Assembly: GCA_032433765.1 (NCBI GenBank)
Contig: JAVIAB010000073.1
Span: 58,833,065 to 58,897,064, forward strand
Reading direction: 5' to 3'
Source: Megaustenia siamemsis
Lineage: Eukaryota > Mollusca > Gastropoda > Stylommatophora > Ariophantidae
Length of the DNA stretch: 64,000 nt
Positions 22,220-33,924 of this stretch are shown here, piece by piece. The translations under genes and the position numbers were made by a program. The notes beneath the pieces are model-generated. The model was not told the DNA's origin and ran no database searches. It saw only the letters and a program-made list of their open reading frames with translations. Position 1 is the stretch's first letter, and every line of letters begins with the position of its first letter.

Positions 22220-22545
22220 CACAGCATGTATAAAACGTGGTACAAGAAGAAACACCGATGCAAGGTCAAGGATAAAACTCGGTACAAGAAGAAACACTAA
22301 AGCAAGGACAAGTTTAAAACTTGATACAAGTAGAAGCACTGATGCATGGTCAAGTTTAAAACTTGGTACAAGAAGAAACACTGATGCACGGTCAAGGATA
22401 AAACTTGGTACACGAAGAAACACCGAAGCAAAGTCAAGTTTAAAACTTGATACAAGAAGAAACACTTCCAAGGATTAAACTTGGTACACGAAGAAACGCT
22501 AGTGCATGGTCAAGGATAAAACTTGGTCAAGTTTAAAATATAAAG
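22220..22545 (+). repeat. 42-bp tandem array, about 8 diverged copies
   Basis: The unit GTACAAGAAGAAACACTGAT+GCAxGGTCAAGGATAAAACTTG has many substitutions; it is the oldest of the cluster. Confidence 0.9.
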
Positions 22546-22744
22546 CCACACTGAAATACTACATGGGTCCGCTGACAAACATAAATATGGATTCCTGACC
22601 TAAAACTATCATGGGTTTTTGGCTACATAGATATGTATGGATCGCTATCTTAGTACAAACAATGAGCACTTACCAAGTACTAGATGAGTATGAATGGTCA
22701 AGTTAACGCATAACCTTGCTTGGTACAACATGAGTTCACGGCTT

Positions 22745-24115
22745 TGTAAAAAAATGGGATCATAGACTTCTACAAAAATGAGATCATAGTCTTGTACAAA
22801 AAGGGATCATAACCGTGTACAAAAAGGGATCATAGCCTTGTACAAAAATGGGATCATAGCCTTGTACAAAAATAGGATCATGGCCTTGGACAAAAATGGG
22901 ATCATAGCGCTGTACAAAATGGAATCATAGCATTGTACATAAATGGGATCATAGCCTTCTGCAAAAATGGGATCAATGTCTTGTACATAAATGGGATCAT
23001 AGCCTTGTACAAAAATGGGATCATAACCTTGTACAAAAATAGGATCATAGCCTTGTGCAAAAATGGAATCTTAGCCTTGTACAAAAATGGAATCATAGCG
23101 CTGTACAAAATGGGATCATAGCCTTGTACATATATGGAATCGTAGCCTTGTACATAAATTGAATCATCATCATCATCATCGAGTGCCTTCTCCGCAACGA
23201 AGGTTGGTTACCATGGATCGCCATTCTACTCTGTTTCTTGATTTGATGGTGCAGGCTGTCATAGATTGACTTGTCCATCTTTTGATGTTACTCGTCCATG
23301 TTAATCTTGGTCTGCCTCTGCCTCTTTTACCTTGTATTTTCCCTTCCAACATTACTTTTAGTAGGCTGTTGTGCCCCCAAAATTTCATTTGTTTTGTCTT
23401 AATTGTATCTAGTAGTTCTCTTTTTATTTTCAGTTGTTTTAAAACTTCATCGTTTCTTTTCTTTTCTTTCCATCCAATTCTACCTATTTTTCTATAAATC
23501 CACATTTCAAAGGCTTCAACTTTCTGTTCTGTTTTCTTGTCTAATGTCCATGTTTCTGCACCATTCAGGAATACTGAGAAGATGTAATATTTTTTGTCAT
23601 TCTTAGTTTCAGCCCTGTTGATATTTGTTTTGTTGTTAGTATATTTTTCCTGGCATTAAAATTACTTTTTGCCATACCTATTCTTTTGTTTATTTCAATT
23701 TTGCTTTTTCCATCATTGGTTATAGTATGTCCCAGGTAGTTGTAGCTCTGGACTGTCTCCAGATGTATTCCCTCAACTGTGATATTTAATTGTAGGTCTT
23801 GAGAATTTTCTAGAATCATAGCCTTGTAAAACAAATGGGATCATAGCCTTGTACATAAATTGGATAATTGTCTTGTACACAATGGGATCATAGCCTTGTA
23901 CAAAAATGGGATCATAGCCTTGCATAAAAGTGGGATCATAACCTTGTACAAAAGTGTGATCACGATTTTGTACAAAATTGGATCACAGCTTTGTACAAAA
24001 ATGGGATCATAGTCTTGTACAAAGGTGGGATCATAGCCTTGTACAAAAATGATATAATAGCTTTGTACAATAGTGGGATCATGATGTTGCACAACAATCG
24101 TCCCTTGACCAAGTA
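22745..24115 (+). repeat. 24-bp tandem array split by a LINE
   Basis: The unit GGATCATAGCCTTGTACAAA+AATG occurs about 17 times at 22745-23160 and about 12 times at 23815-24115. The gap is the minus-strand LINE-C at 23165-23815, so the array predates that insertion. Confidence 0.95.
23165..23815 (-). mobile_element. LINE-C ORF2 C-terminal part inside the minisatellite
   Basis: Minus-strand pieces in order: LQLNITVEGIHLETVQSYNY LGHTI, then KIEINKRIGMAKSNFNARKN, then a frame change, then WIYRKIGRIGWKEKKRNDEV, LKQLKIKRELL and GKRGRGRPRLTWTSNIKRW. The 3' end is (CAT/ATG)n. GAATCAT occurs at both junctions, a likely 7-bp target duplication. At least one shift breaks the frame. Confidence 0.88.
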
Positions 24116-24161
24116 CAGATAATGGTCCCAGATTAAGAACAATGTTTGCTAAATTGTATGG

Positions 24162-24470
24162 AAATGCTATATTTATGAAACTGTGGAAACTAATGCATAT
24201 ATGTACAATAGTATATGTTACATTTATATATAACCAGAAAATGCCTAATATTTAGTAGATATTAAAAAGCTTCATTTAAAATTTAAAAAAAAAAGAATAT
24301 TATAAATTACAATTAATTATCATCATCATCATGTGACCTTTTCCAGCTGAGGACGTTGCTCTGCCCATCTGATTGCATTTCCTTGATAAGCCTTGTCAAC
24401 TGATCTGCGAGTAATGAATGCTCCTTGATGTCTTGTACTTGTCTTCTAGATAGATCTCCTCTCCGTTTTC
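24162..24470 (-). mobile_element. Dispersed repeat plus LINE-G 3' end, copy 1
   Basis: 24162-24345 is about 90 percent identical by eye to 25971-26176, through TGTGACCTTTTCCAGCTGAG. Beyond it, the LINE-G tail continues to about 24470 (TCCTTGATGTCTTGTACTTG, TAGATAGATCTCC). Confidence 0.75.
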
Positions 24471-25195
24471 CAAGAAATGAATCCTACTGTATTGATCATT
24501 CAAGGCCTTTATACCGTTTATTGTGCAACATTTTGCTGTTTGTTTTCATTTATTTGTATTGCCATTTTCATTTATTTTTACAGTTAGTTGAAAGATATTT
24601 CCATTAACTGCTCAACTTATTGATTATATTTGAATGATTGTTCTGTAACATTTGAATTTCACCTGGTGTTTTATTTTTTAGCTGCACTCCTATTTCAAAT
24701 TACTGCCGCTAGTCGTAACATGCGGTAAACTTGGCAGTGAGAAAGAAAGGGGGAAAAAAATTTGTTAAGTCAGAACTTTGATGTGATTGGCTGGTTAGAT
24801 ATAAAAAATTATCCCCCAGAAGTTGATTCCGCCTATTTTGTGCCTTCTCTGCTCTATTTTGACAACGTAATGAACAAGAAATAGATCTTCTTTTCTTTCA
24901 TATTTTGCCATCCATCGTCTGGGATAAGGTTTTGTGCTTCTGTTGGCCTATCTTTCTGAATGTTTCTTGAGTTTCTAATCCCCCCCCCCACCCCAAGAAT
25001 GTGGCCGGTCCTTAAAGCTGGTGTTCTCCCAGCACTTGTTGATTGTTATCTAAGTCATTTTGTTTTTTTTTTCTGTCTTATCATGTGATCAAACAATTGT
25101 AGCTGTTTTTTTTTTCAATACATATAAAAATGGGGCAAATTGTTCCTAATTTTTTTTTCATCCTAAAGTCTTCACTTCTAATCTTATGTGGCAGG
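24471..25195. other. Intronic sequence, nothing recognised
   Basis: T-rich with a C run near 24980; no coding or mobile signal seen. Confidence 0.45.
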
Positions 25196-25199
25196 ATGA

Positions 25200-25502
25200 T
25201 TCTTGTCATAAGGTTTGGCAAGGTTCATTTCCGGTGTGGTTCGTTCGTTCGTTCGCTTTCGTCAGCTTTAACCTCTGACGAAGTCCACCCACTCAATTTT
25301 GTGGGACTGAATTTTGCGTGTAAAGTCTGTTTTATCCCATTACAGGATGCCCCTCGCCATCTAGGCAGATTTACTCCGACTTCAGAGGTACTAATTTTTA
25401 GGGAATTAGTAAAACCCAGGTGTCCTCGCCAGGGTACGAACCCCGGCTGTTGCCGTGGTAAGCCAACCGCCTATCGATTGCGCTAACCGGACACCCGGTG
25501 TG
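25200..25502 (-). mobile_element. SINE-B copy
   Basis: The minus strand starts with a tRNA-like head (GGTTAGCGCAATCGATAGGC, B box GGTTCGTACCC) and continues with ACTTCTGAAGTCGGAGTAAA-like and CTTTACACGCAAAATTCAGT-like body segments, ending near CTGACGAAAGCGAACGAACG. The same body occurs at 28425-28620, 37505-37850 and 40795-41035. Confidence 0.75.
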
Positions 25503-25665
25503 GTTATTTTGTTTTATTCTTTCATAAAGTAGGATATTTACAGTACAGCATTGGAATCAAACAAATAAAACATAGTAAACCAAAATACAAATAAGTTACG
25601 AGTATCTAATTTTAAACACGAATGGCTTTATTTACAAAATGATTCAAATCAGATAATACGGATAC

Positions 25666-25822
25666 CATATTTTGCTTGTAGTTTTCCATTTTAAGAGTTC
25701 CTTTGGCAGCTACTCTGTTGACATTCTCTGCTGGGTTTAGAGACGCAGACTGGACTATTTTCAAGAGGCTTAAGAGAAGGCTCAGGCCGTTATTTGGGGT
25801 CTGGATAAACTCCTCCACAAAG
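25666..25822 (-). CDS. Formin-type gene exon, conserved GTPase-binding helix (1 nt + 52 codons)
   Basis: The acceptor is TTTATCCCCAG and the donor ATG|GTATCC. After one base that completes the split serine, the exon encodes FVEEFIQTPNNGLSLLLSLL and then a basic, polar stretch ending MENYKQNM. The first part is the clearest family match in the window: formins carry W/F-V-x-x-F-(I/L)...GL-x-x-L-L-x-x-L here, followed by a charged linker before the next armadillo helix. Phenylalanine replaces the usual tryptophan at the first position. The exon ends in phase 0. On either side, at 24162-24345 and 25971-26176, lie two copies of one dispersed repeat. Confidence 0.85.
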
Positions 25823-25970
25823 CTGGGGATAAATATTTTCAAAGAATGTCTGGCCTGCTAAGGCATAATGCAGATGGCGCTAGTTGTTTTTGTTGAAGAG
25901 ATAATGTCGAGATGTGAAAACAGGATTTATAACATTGCTATGAAAGCGTGTTTGAACGAGTGCTATAGTT

Positions 25971-26176
25971 ATGTAACTGTGGAAGATAATGCATATATGT
26001 ACAACAACAAAAATCGATACATATATGCACAATAGTATATGTTACATTTATATATAACCAGAAAATACCTAATATTTAGTAGATATTAAAAAGCTTCATT
26101 TAAAATTTAAAAAACGAATATTATAAATTACAATTAATTATCATCATCATCATGTGACCTTTTCCAGCTGAGGACC
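25971..26176 (-). mobile_element. Dispersed repeat, copy 2, with LINE-G tail start
   Basis: It shares ATATGTTACATTTATATATA, AGATATTAAAAAGCTTCATT and the ATCATCATCATCATGTGACC junction with copy 1. It carries an extra 25 bp near 26005. The two copies flank the exon at 25666-25822. Confidence 0.8.
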
Positions 26177-26309
26177 ATCGAATTGTCGATATTTGTTTCC
26201 CTTGCGCATTTGCTCTTGAATAATAATACGTGAACGTTTCTTACTCTCAAGTGGTTAGAACTAGCCTTTGTGTTTACTTGTTAACAACCTTTGTAGGGGT
26301 TAAATGTTA

Positions 26310-27440
26310 AGTATCTCACAAGTACAAACACACACAGGGACACAAACATACACACATGGACACAAATACACACGCACACACACAGGGACACAAACACACA
26401 CGCACACAGGGACACAAACACACACGCACACACACAGGGACACAGGGACACAAACACACACGCACACACACAGGGACACAAACACACACGCACACAGGGA
26501 CACAAACACACACGCACACACACAGGGACACAGGGACACAAACACACACGCACACACACAGGGACACAAACACACACGCACACAGGGACACAAACACACA
26601 CGCACACACAGGGACACAAATACACACGCACACACACAGGGACACAAACACACACGCACACAGGGACACAAACACACACGCACACACATAGGGACACAGG
26701 GACACAAACACACGCACACACACAGGGACACAAAGACACACGTACACAGGTACACAAACACACACACACAGGGACACAAACACACACGCACACAGGGACA
26801 CAAACACACACGCACGCACACAGGGACACAAACACACACGCACACAGGGACACAAACACACACGCACACATACAGGGACACAGGGACACAAACACACACG
26901 CACACACACAGGGACACAAACACACACGCACACACACAGGGACACAAACACGCACACATACAGGGACACAAACACACACACATGGACACAAATACACACG
27001 CACACACACAGGGACACAAACACACACGCACACAGGGACACAAACACGCATGCACACACACAGGGACACAACCACACACGCACACACACAGGGACACAAA
27101 CACACACGCACACAGGGACACACACAGGGACACAAACACACACGCACACATGGACACAAACACACACGCACACACACAAGGACACAAACACACACGCACA
27201 CAGGGACACAAACACACACGCACACACACAGGGACACAAACACACACGCACACACACAAGGACACAAACACACACGCACACAGGGACACAAACACACAAC
27301 ACACACACAGGGACACAAACACACACGCACACATGGACACAAACACACACGCACACACACAAGGACACAAACACACACACACACACATGGACACAAATAC
27401 ACACACAGGGACACAAACATACACACACACATACATGGAG
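26310..27440 (+). repeat. CA-rich compound tandem array, about 1.1 kb
   Basis: It is built from GGGACACAAACACACACGCA-type units of variable length (about 18-30 bp). Alternating purine-pyrimidine runs make it a candidate for Z-DNA. Every frame on both strands is long and open; these frames are low-complexity artefacts. Confidence 0.97.
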
Positions 27441-27744
27441 CAGACATTCTAAACTCTCAAACCCGACAACCTTTTCTTATCAAGTGTGTCAGACTCTGCA
27501 CAGGACCCGTATTGTATCTCGCTATCAGTCCCTATCATGGGCAAGACGTTCAATCTCGACAAGCCTACTGTTGTTGCAACTCTCTTCAATATGTGTTTCA
27601 ATTATTTCTCTATATTCCCAGATATTCAACATATTTCCGCTCTTTACTGTCGTCCATCTCTGCGGTTTGTGAGAGAGCAAGCGTGACATTTATCAAGCGT
27701 GGACTAAAAAATACCAAATTTATGGATGATTTTTCTTGTATTCC

Positions 27745-28420
27745 CGAGCCCGAGCCCGAGACGAGCACTGGCTTATTGAGACTAGCGATTGTGCTCGATC
27801 TCGATCGACAGTTTCTCGGCACACCCACTCACATCCACTCACATCCACTCACATCCACTCACACCCACTCACATCCACTCACATCCACTCACATCCACTC
27901 ACACCCACTCACATCCACTCACACCCACTCACATCCACTCACATCCACTCACATCCACTCACATCCACTCACACCCACTCACATCCACTCACATCCACTC
28001 ACATCCACTCACATCCACTCACACCCACTCACATCCACTCACACCCACTCACACCCACTCACACCCACTCACACCCACTCACATCCACTCACATCCACTC
28101 ACACCCACTCACACCCACTCACATCCACTCACATCCACTCACACCCACTCACATCCACTCACACCCACTCACATCCACTCACATCCACTCACACCCACTC
28201 ACATCAACTCACATCCACTCACATCCACTCACACCCACTCACATCCACTCACATCCACTCACATCCACTCACATCCACTCACACCCACTCACATCCACTC
28301 ACATCCACTCACATCCACTCACATCCACTCTTAAATGGGTACCAAAGATTTTTTTCTAGAAAAGAGAGACTACTAGTGCTACTAGTAGTAACGACCACAT
28401 AGCACACAAACTATGCCGAT
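27745..28420 (+). mobile_element. SINE-A copy expanded by an internal 10-bp array
   Basis: The head ends GCTCGATCTCGATCGACAG TTTCTCGGC (compare the minus copy at 36915-37120). The array 27827-28331 follows, and the SINE body resumes at CTTAAATGGGTACCAAAGAT TTTTTTCT, then ACGACCACATAGCACAC. 27441-27744 between the CA array and this head shows nothing recognised. Confidence 0.75.
27827..28331 (+). repeat. 10-bp tandem array, about 50 copies
   Basis: Units ACATCCACTC and ACACCCACTC alternate irregularly. It occupies the SINE-A position TTCACCCAGCC|TTAAATGGG, so the unit probably grew from CACCCA. Confidence 0.97.
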
Positions 28421-28424
28421 GGTT

Positions 28425-28620
28425 AACTGGATTTTGCGTGTTAATCCATTTTTCCCTGCCAGCCGTGTGCACAGGGGTCCCTCGCCGCACAGGCAGATAA
28501 CTCCGACTTCGGAAGTACTCATATTTTTTCCGTCGATGAGTAATTGACGTTTCAAGCCGGGCCTCGCTGCTGAGACCAGGGTTAGTATCCGTAGAGAGAA
28601 ATCATAAATACAAATCCCAA
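28425..28620 (-). mobile_element. SINE-B copy
   Basis: It shares GGATTTTGCGTGTTAATCCA, GGGGTCCCTCGCCGCACAGG, CAGATAACTCCGACTTCGGA and the SINE-B tRNA-side segment with 40795-41035. It directly abuts the end of the expanded SINE-A. Confidence 0.85.
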
Positions 28621-28789
28621 ATAAGTAAGAGCAATAACACCAGATTTCAATACGTTACACAAAAAGTGAGCTTCCTTTTTCTACCTAATATGGACGTTGG
28701 TTCGACTTCGTGTAGGGTCCACTGCTATTAGTGGTTAAATAATAAATACTATGACATGCAAACTACATGGCGACTGCACTGAGATTGAA

Positions 28790-28960
28790 GGGAGCCTTAG
28801 TAGCCTAGTTGAGAAAACCACCCGGTTGGGCTACCGTTGTTCGGACAATCCGTGTTCGATTCCCGCCAGGAGCAGTGTGAGTTGTACTCGTGGTTGAAAA
28901 AAAAAATACCCCCGCGATCGACCCAGCCGCCGGTGTAATAGAGTTGAGTTAGATTTTCCA
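28790..28960 (+). mobile_element. tRNA-derived SINE head, third type
   Basis: An A-box-like TAGCCTAGTTGAG and a B-box-like GTGTTCGATTCCCGCC are about 50 bp apart, followed by an unrelated body. This is not an intact tRNA. Confidence 0.5.
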
Positions 28961-30601
28961 GAATACAAGTTAGGATAACAAGTTGTAGAGATTGGGTAGT
29001 GGACACCCACCGAAGGAGAGAGATAGAATGATTGGACGACAGGATGAAAGTTTAGTTACATGGAATTTTCCATGCAACAGAAGTGGAAATTAGAAGATGA
29101 CGCAGTGTCTGTGAGGATAGGGTCCTCAGGCAAACAATGTCACCCACCGAACTAAGTAGAGAGGGTCATGAATTGGCCTGGACATAATAGTTGAGGGGAT
29201 TTTCCATGAATCTCCACTCGCCCAGTTGTTGTGAGAGTGACCAACACACAGAGAGCATGCAGTGACCTCGTGGCATTACTAACATATCTCCAAGATGTCC
29301 ACTCGGGTTGTCCAATTCACAACAACAAGTTGTGATTGTAAGTGACCATCACACGGATACCATGAAATGAACTCATGGTGTTACTCTGCCAGGTAAATAG
29401 CTACCAGGAGAGGTCAGTGTCATGAGGTAATATTATTCCAAATAGGTCATAGAGATTTCGTGGAAACAGGTTGTTGTCATCAACCTGGCGGAAAGTTCAG
29501 GTGTTGAGTCACAGATAATGAGCAAGCGAAAATCTCAGTTGACCATGAGAGTCGCGAGTGATCAATTTGCGACGATCTTATTGGTCACTATCTTGCAGGT
29601 AGAAGAGAGTAGTTGGGTACTTAAAGGCCTGCATAACAAGAATTTTAAGTTAAGTCAGTCAGAAGGTTAGAAGTAGAAACATTTAGACAAGAAGCAGTTA
29701 AGCAGTTTAGAAACAGCTAGAGTCAGAACAGTTAGAAAGTTAACAGTTAGAAGTTTAGTTAATAAGTTTTTATTGAGTTAGCAAAGTCAGTAGGAATCTT
29801 CAAGTTACAGTCATAAGTCAGTGATAGATTATTAAGACAGTGGAGAAGTTATCAGTAGAAGTTAATGAACATATGAACATTAGTGCTGTGCAAGTTGTTT
29901 TTACAAGTGTCCAAGAAATGTGTTATATGTGTTTCCATTTTTGAAGTATTTCACATATTGTACATGTCGTAAGTAGACTTACAAGTTCGTATGCTGATGA
30001 ATAAGATGTCTGATGAACAATGTTATATGACAATATGCACTTATGGACTTGCATGTTCATCGGTGGTAACCTACGTATGTCCAGAATTTAAGAACCTTAG
30101 ATTCAGAGAAGTGCATCCACTATATTATATCACGGCGAAAAAAACTTAATTATCATTGTTTATAACAAGAAAGACTCTGTCATGAATTTACCTGTTACCT
30201 GTTGTAACATCAATGTTGTATTGTGCTGTGACCGTAACAAGTTACAACTATACAAGATAAAATACTACAGTTAAAAGAAAGAACATTACAAATCTGTATC
30301 ACCGGTAGAAATAGATGCCAGAGTATAGTACTCTGGGAAGGTGAGAAATGCCGTCTCGCATCGTGAGTTTCGATGTTTGAAGCAACACTGTCTAGAAGTC
30401 TCCGAACACTTCTAGATAGGCGGCCGAAAACTTCTGGATAGATGAAAACTCGCGTGCTAAGACGTCGATGCAAGTCTCGTTCTTTACCTTTATTTATTTT
30501 ACTTTTCTGAGAAAGAAGTGTCTCCCCCCCACCCCTCTTTTTTTCTCTCACCAGCCTCCTTTTGCAACATCCAGAAAGTCGTTCACTGAAAAGAAATATG
30601 T
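28961..30601. other. Intronic sequence, possibly old LTR material
   Basis: 29640-29830 is rich in AGTTAGAA/CAGTTA motifs. No open frame or terminal repeat pair was found. Confidence 0.3.
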
Positions 30602-30802
30602 TTAGAGAGTTTTTTGTTTCATTATAAGCATGTGTGCGAGGGTAGAGAGTTTTTTGTTTCATTATAAGCATGTGTGCGAGGGTAGAGAGTTTTTTGTTTC
30701 ATTATAAGCACGTGTGCGAGGGTAGAGAGTTTTTTGTTTCATTATAAGCATGTGTGCGAGGGTAGAGAGTTTTTTGTTTCATTATAAGCATGTGTGCGAG
30801 GG
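30602..30802 (+). repeat. 40-bp tandem array, 5 copies
   Basis: The unit GTAGAGAGTTTTTTGTTTCA+TTATAAGCATGTGTGCGAGG is nearly identical in all copies. Confidence 0.97.
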
Positions 30803-30859
30803 TGTGATTTGTCTTACTTCTGGTAATATAATACTACAGAGCAAATATATCAGCAGGGT

Positions 30860-31090
30860 CGTATGTACATTGCAGAACGTTGCACTCATTACAGCCTGTA
30901 TGAAGAAAGCTCTGTCTCTACCCAGGTCTCCCACCTATTTTGTTGGTATGTTAAACGTCTCCTTGATGTGTTGAAATCACTTTTTTTCTTGGTCTGCACC
31001 TGTCTCGACTTCCTGAAACTATACCTTCCATTACTGTCCTTTTCAGTCTAATGTGTTTTTTGACGTGACCAAATTATTTTAATTGAGACC
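30860..31090 (-). mobile_element. LINE-G 3' end
   Basis: It shares AACGTTGCACTCATTACAGC, CTCCTTGATGTGTTGAAATC and CTTGGTCTGC with 31930-32200 and 24345-24470, in minus orientation. Confidence 0.65.
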
Positions 31091-31929
31091 ACACAATGTA
31101 ACATATCAAGCGGCGTTCAGCGACGTTCTCGTTATTTCACTGCAAGTGATGACTGTAATGCTTAGTGTTATGCGCAACGGCTCACACTCGTTATACTATT
31201 GATTTCATCGATTTCCTTGGCTATTTCAGTCTCTTCCTTGTACTCTGAATCACAAGTAAAACAGGTTTGATCATAACATTGACTTTAGATAAAATAATTC
31301 TCTAATTATTTCTATTTACTGCACAAATTGTATAACAGAACAAAACAAATCACAAAAAAACTAAATAAAAAGCTTGTTTTACCGCGTTGGTAAGTTTGTA
31401 TTTACAGCACACTTTCACTTATAGCAATTTTACATTCATAGTTTTATTAACAGTGCTGAAATGTGTTAGTTCTATATTGAATGAATGTGTTGTTATATAC
31501 AAAATATAACCATTTCGCTATTTCATGCAATGCTTAGTTTGTACGGGCATTTTCAAAAATTGTGTACGTTGGTATAACATTCATTTTGACCACTTAATAT
31601 TAAATATGTTATGGTAAGTGTCAAATTAAATTTAAAAAAAAAAGATGATTAAGATAGATTAATCAGAGTAACAGATGCGACGATATCAATGGATGGACAT
31701 TCCAAGAATTCGCAAAGTGCCAAAGATTGACTATGTGTTGAGGTACGTTGTGAAAGTTAACGAAGTCTACCAGTAGTTCCCTTACGATCCTCACTCCCGC
31801 CTTCTCGTGTTTTGAGATGAAGATAAGGAAAATAAGAACATATCAAATTACTGTAACTTTTCAACAACCAAACAACGTTCTTCGACGACAATTATCGAGA
31901 CAAATAAATTCACAAAGGATCCAACATTT
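31091..31929. other. Intronic sequence, nothing recognised
   Basis: AT-rich, with no repeat or coding signal. Confidence 0.5.
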
Positions 31930-31983
31930 TCATCAATTCTACCTTTGTAGAACGTTGCATGCACCACAGCCCGTTTAAAAGAA

Positions 31984-32016
<33 letters not shown>

Positions 32017-32240
32017 AGACAGATCTCCACTTCTTCTGTTGCCATGTTTAAGGTCTCCTTGATGTCTTGAAACCACCTTCATCTTGGTCTGTCCTTGATG
32101 TGTCTTCTGCCTTCCATTATTATTTTTTTCCAACCCGCTGTGTATTTTGACGTCATCAGCAGAAGAAACAAGTTCCAAACAGTAGAATCTAATATCTCAA
32201 TCAAAGCCTGTTGTTTTACTGTTTCATCCACTGGTTGGAT
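31930..32240 (-). mobile_element. LINE-G 3' end with an internal CT run
   Basis: The LINE-G landmarks AACGTTGCATGCACCACAGC and GTCTCCTTGATGTCTTGAAA continue to a TTTTGACGTCATCAGC segment. A CTCTCT microsatellite interrupts it near 31985-32010. Confidence 0.65.
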
Positions 32241-32262
32241 GAAAGCAAGCTCTCGCTCTCTC

Positions 32263-32304
<42 letters not shown>

Positions 32305-32400
32305 TTCTCTCTGCGATGAAGACTCAATCAAAGTAGGATTCCAGACTCTCTCATGAAGTGAGCTGTCTGTTTAAGTGATTCGATTGCTCCGTATAGTTTA
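32241..32400 (-). mobile_element. LINE-B 3' end
   Basis: The minus strand ends MRESGILL with the same stop and 3' UTR as 16330-16440, and runs into a 70-bp CT/GA microsatellite at 32245-32312. Confidence 0.9.
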
Positions 32401-32559
32401 GACACAATCAAGTGAATGGACAAGAAGAAAGACAAAAAAAAAACAGAAAAGGAGAAGAGAAGTATAGCGAGGAGAGGAAAAGGTTCAGGAAGAGAATAGA
32501 AGAGAGGAAAGGAAAAGATAATCACTTTTATCCGAACCTATAGTAATTATGAATATAAT

Positions 32560-33556
32560 AGCTTCCATACTTGGAAACAAGGATGTATTTTATCGCCCTT
32601 GTTATTTGGAATTGTTATGGACTTCATAATGAAGAAATGCTGCACTGGTAATAAAGGCATCGAATGGATACAAGGAGACCATTTGGAGGACCTGGACTTT
32701 GCTGATGACATAGTTCTCATCAGCAATCAGATAAAAACGATGCAGGAAAACACAAATGAACTATCATCAATAGCCAGCAAAATTGGGCTTGAGGTCAATC
32801 ATGAAAAGACTAAAGTCATGAAAAGTTTAATTCCAACAAGTGACAAAATATACATGGAAAACAAACCAGTAGAAGAGATCGATCACTTCATCTATCTTGG
32901 AAGTCACATTGATCGAGAAGGGGATACGAGCAAAGAAATTAGAATCAGACTGGCTAAAGCAGCAATGTCTTTCAGAAGCCTTGAAAAGTTGTGGAAATCA
33001 AAACTCATTAGCACAAACACAAAACTTAGGCTATTCAAATCAAATGTACTATCAACCCTTACGTATGCGTGTGAAAGCTGGAAAACAACAAGAGATATAG
33101 AAACAAAGTTGAACGCATTCGAAAATAAATGTCTAAGGAAAATACTTGGTATAGAATGGAACGAATTCAAAACAAACGAGGAAATTAGAGAAATCGCCAA
33201 TCAACCACTAATATCTTCAGTAATAAAGAAAAGACGATGGTCATACGTTGGACATGTGATGAGAAGAGATAATAATCGAATAGCAAAGCAAGCCCTCATA
33301 TGGGAAACAACAGGTAAAAGAAAAAGAGGAAGACCCAGGGAGACACTGAGAAGAACATTGATGAGAGAGGCAAGAGCAGCAGGAATCGGCTCCCTCAATG
33401 AGATAGAACTGCTTGCACAGAACAGAGACAGATGGCGAGATTTGATAAAATATCTTTAAAAGAAAACTGCTAGAACAAAAATTCATATAGGTGAAGGTGT
33501 ATCTTGGTCTACGCCCTATGGGCCGGTTACAGCTCGAAAGGTCAATAGATAGATAC
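32560..33556 (+). mobile_element. LINE-A: reverse transcriptase end to 3' terminus
   Basis: The plus-strand frame runs without a stop from about 32563 to 33459. Visible: KQGCILSPLLFGIVMDFIMK (RT motif), LDFADDIVLIS with the catalytic ADD near 32700, FIYLGSHIDREGD, a TYACESW segment, then RRWSYVGHVMRR and KRKRGRPRETLRRTLMREAR to the stop. The element copies itself by target-primed reverse transcription; here only the last third remains. The 3' UTR ends GGTCAATAGATAGATA. It is the best-preserved LINE frame in the window but lacks the endonuclease. Confidence 0.92.
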
Positions 33557-33920
33557 TTGGAAAAAATGCCGTGTAAAACTATACCATACGAAGCATATTT
33601 AAGAATGGAAAAAAACCGTGAGGCTCACACACGAGGCATTCATGTAAAACATCATGAGAACCAATACGACCAAAGACAAAGTGATCTCGTATCCCAGAAA
33701 CAAACTGGTAAAAGCAAAGTCCCCTGCTAAAAGTGTTTCTCACAAGAGACAGGAAAGTTAAACTCAACTCTGATGTCAGTTGGGGTCTAACATAAAATGA
33801 AAGACTAAATCTGTAGTTAAACGGAACCACGCCAAAAAAGTAGGGAAAACCTCAAATAAGTTCAAGTTAATAGAAGCCCAACAAAAGAATGACGAAGAGA
33901 CAGCATCATTGGAGCTCTAA
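33557..33920 (+). other. Unrecognised stretch after LINE-A
   Basis: A 79-codon plus-strand frame (33491-33730) is rich in Lys, Gln and His and has no motif I recognise. It may be an old ORF1 or chance. Confidence 0.3.
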
Positions 33921-33924
33921 ATCA

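Noticed and set aside
26281..28402. Very long open frames (up to 450 codons) in all frames over the CA-rich and 10-bp arrays
   Set aside because: They are low-complexity translations (THTHTH, CVCVPV) produced by stop-free tandem repeats on both strands, with no start context, domain or codon bias.
32599..33459. 286-codon frame as a functional host gene
   Set aside because: It is the reverse transcriptase and C-terminus of a 5'-truncated LINE-A with two other partial copies in the window.
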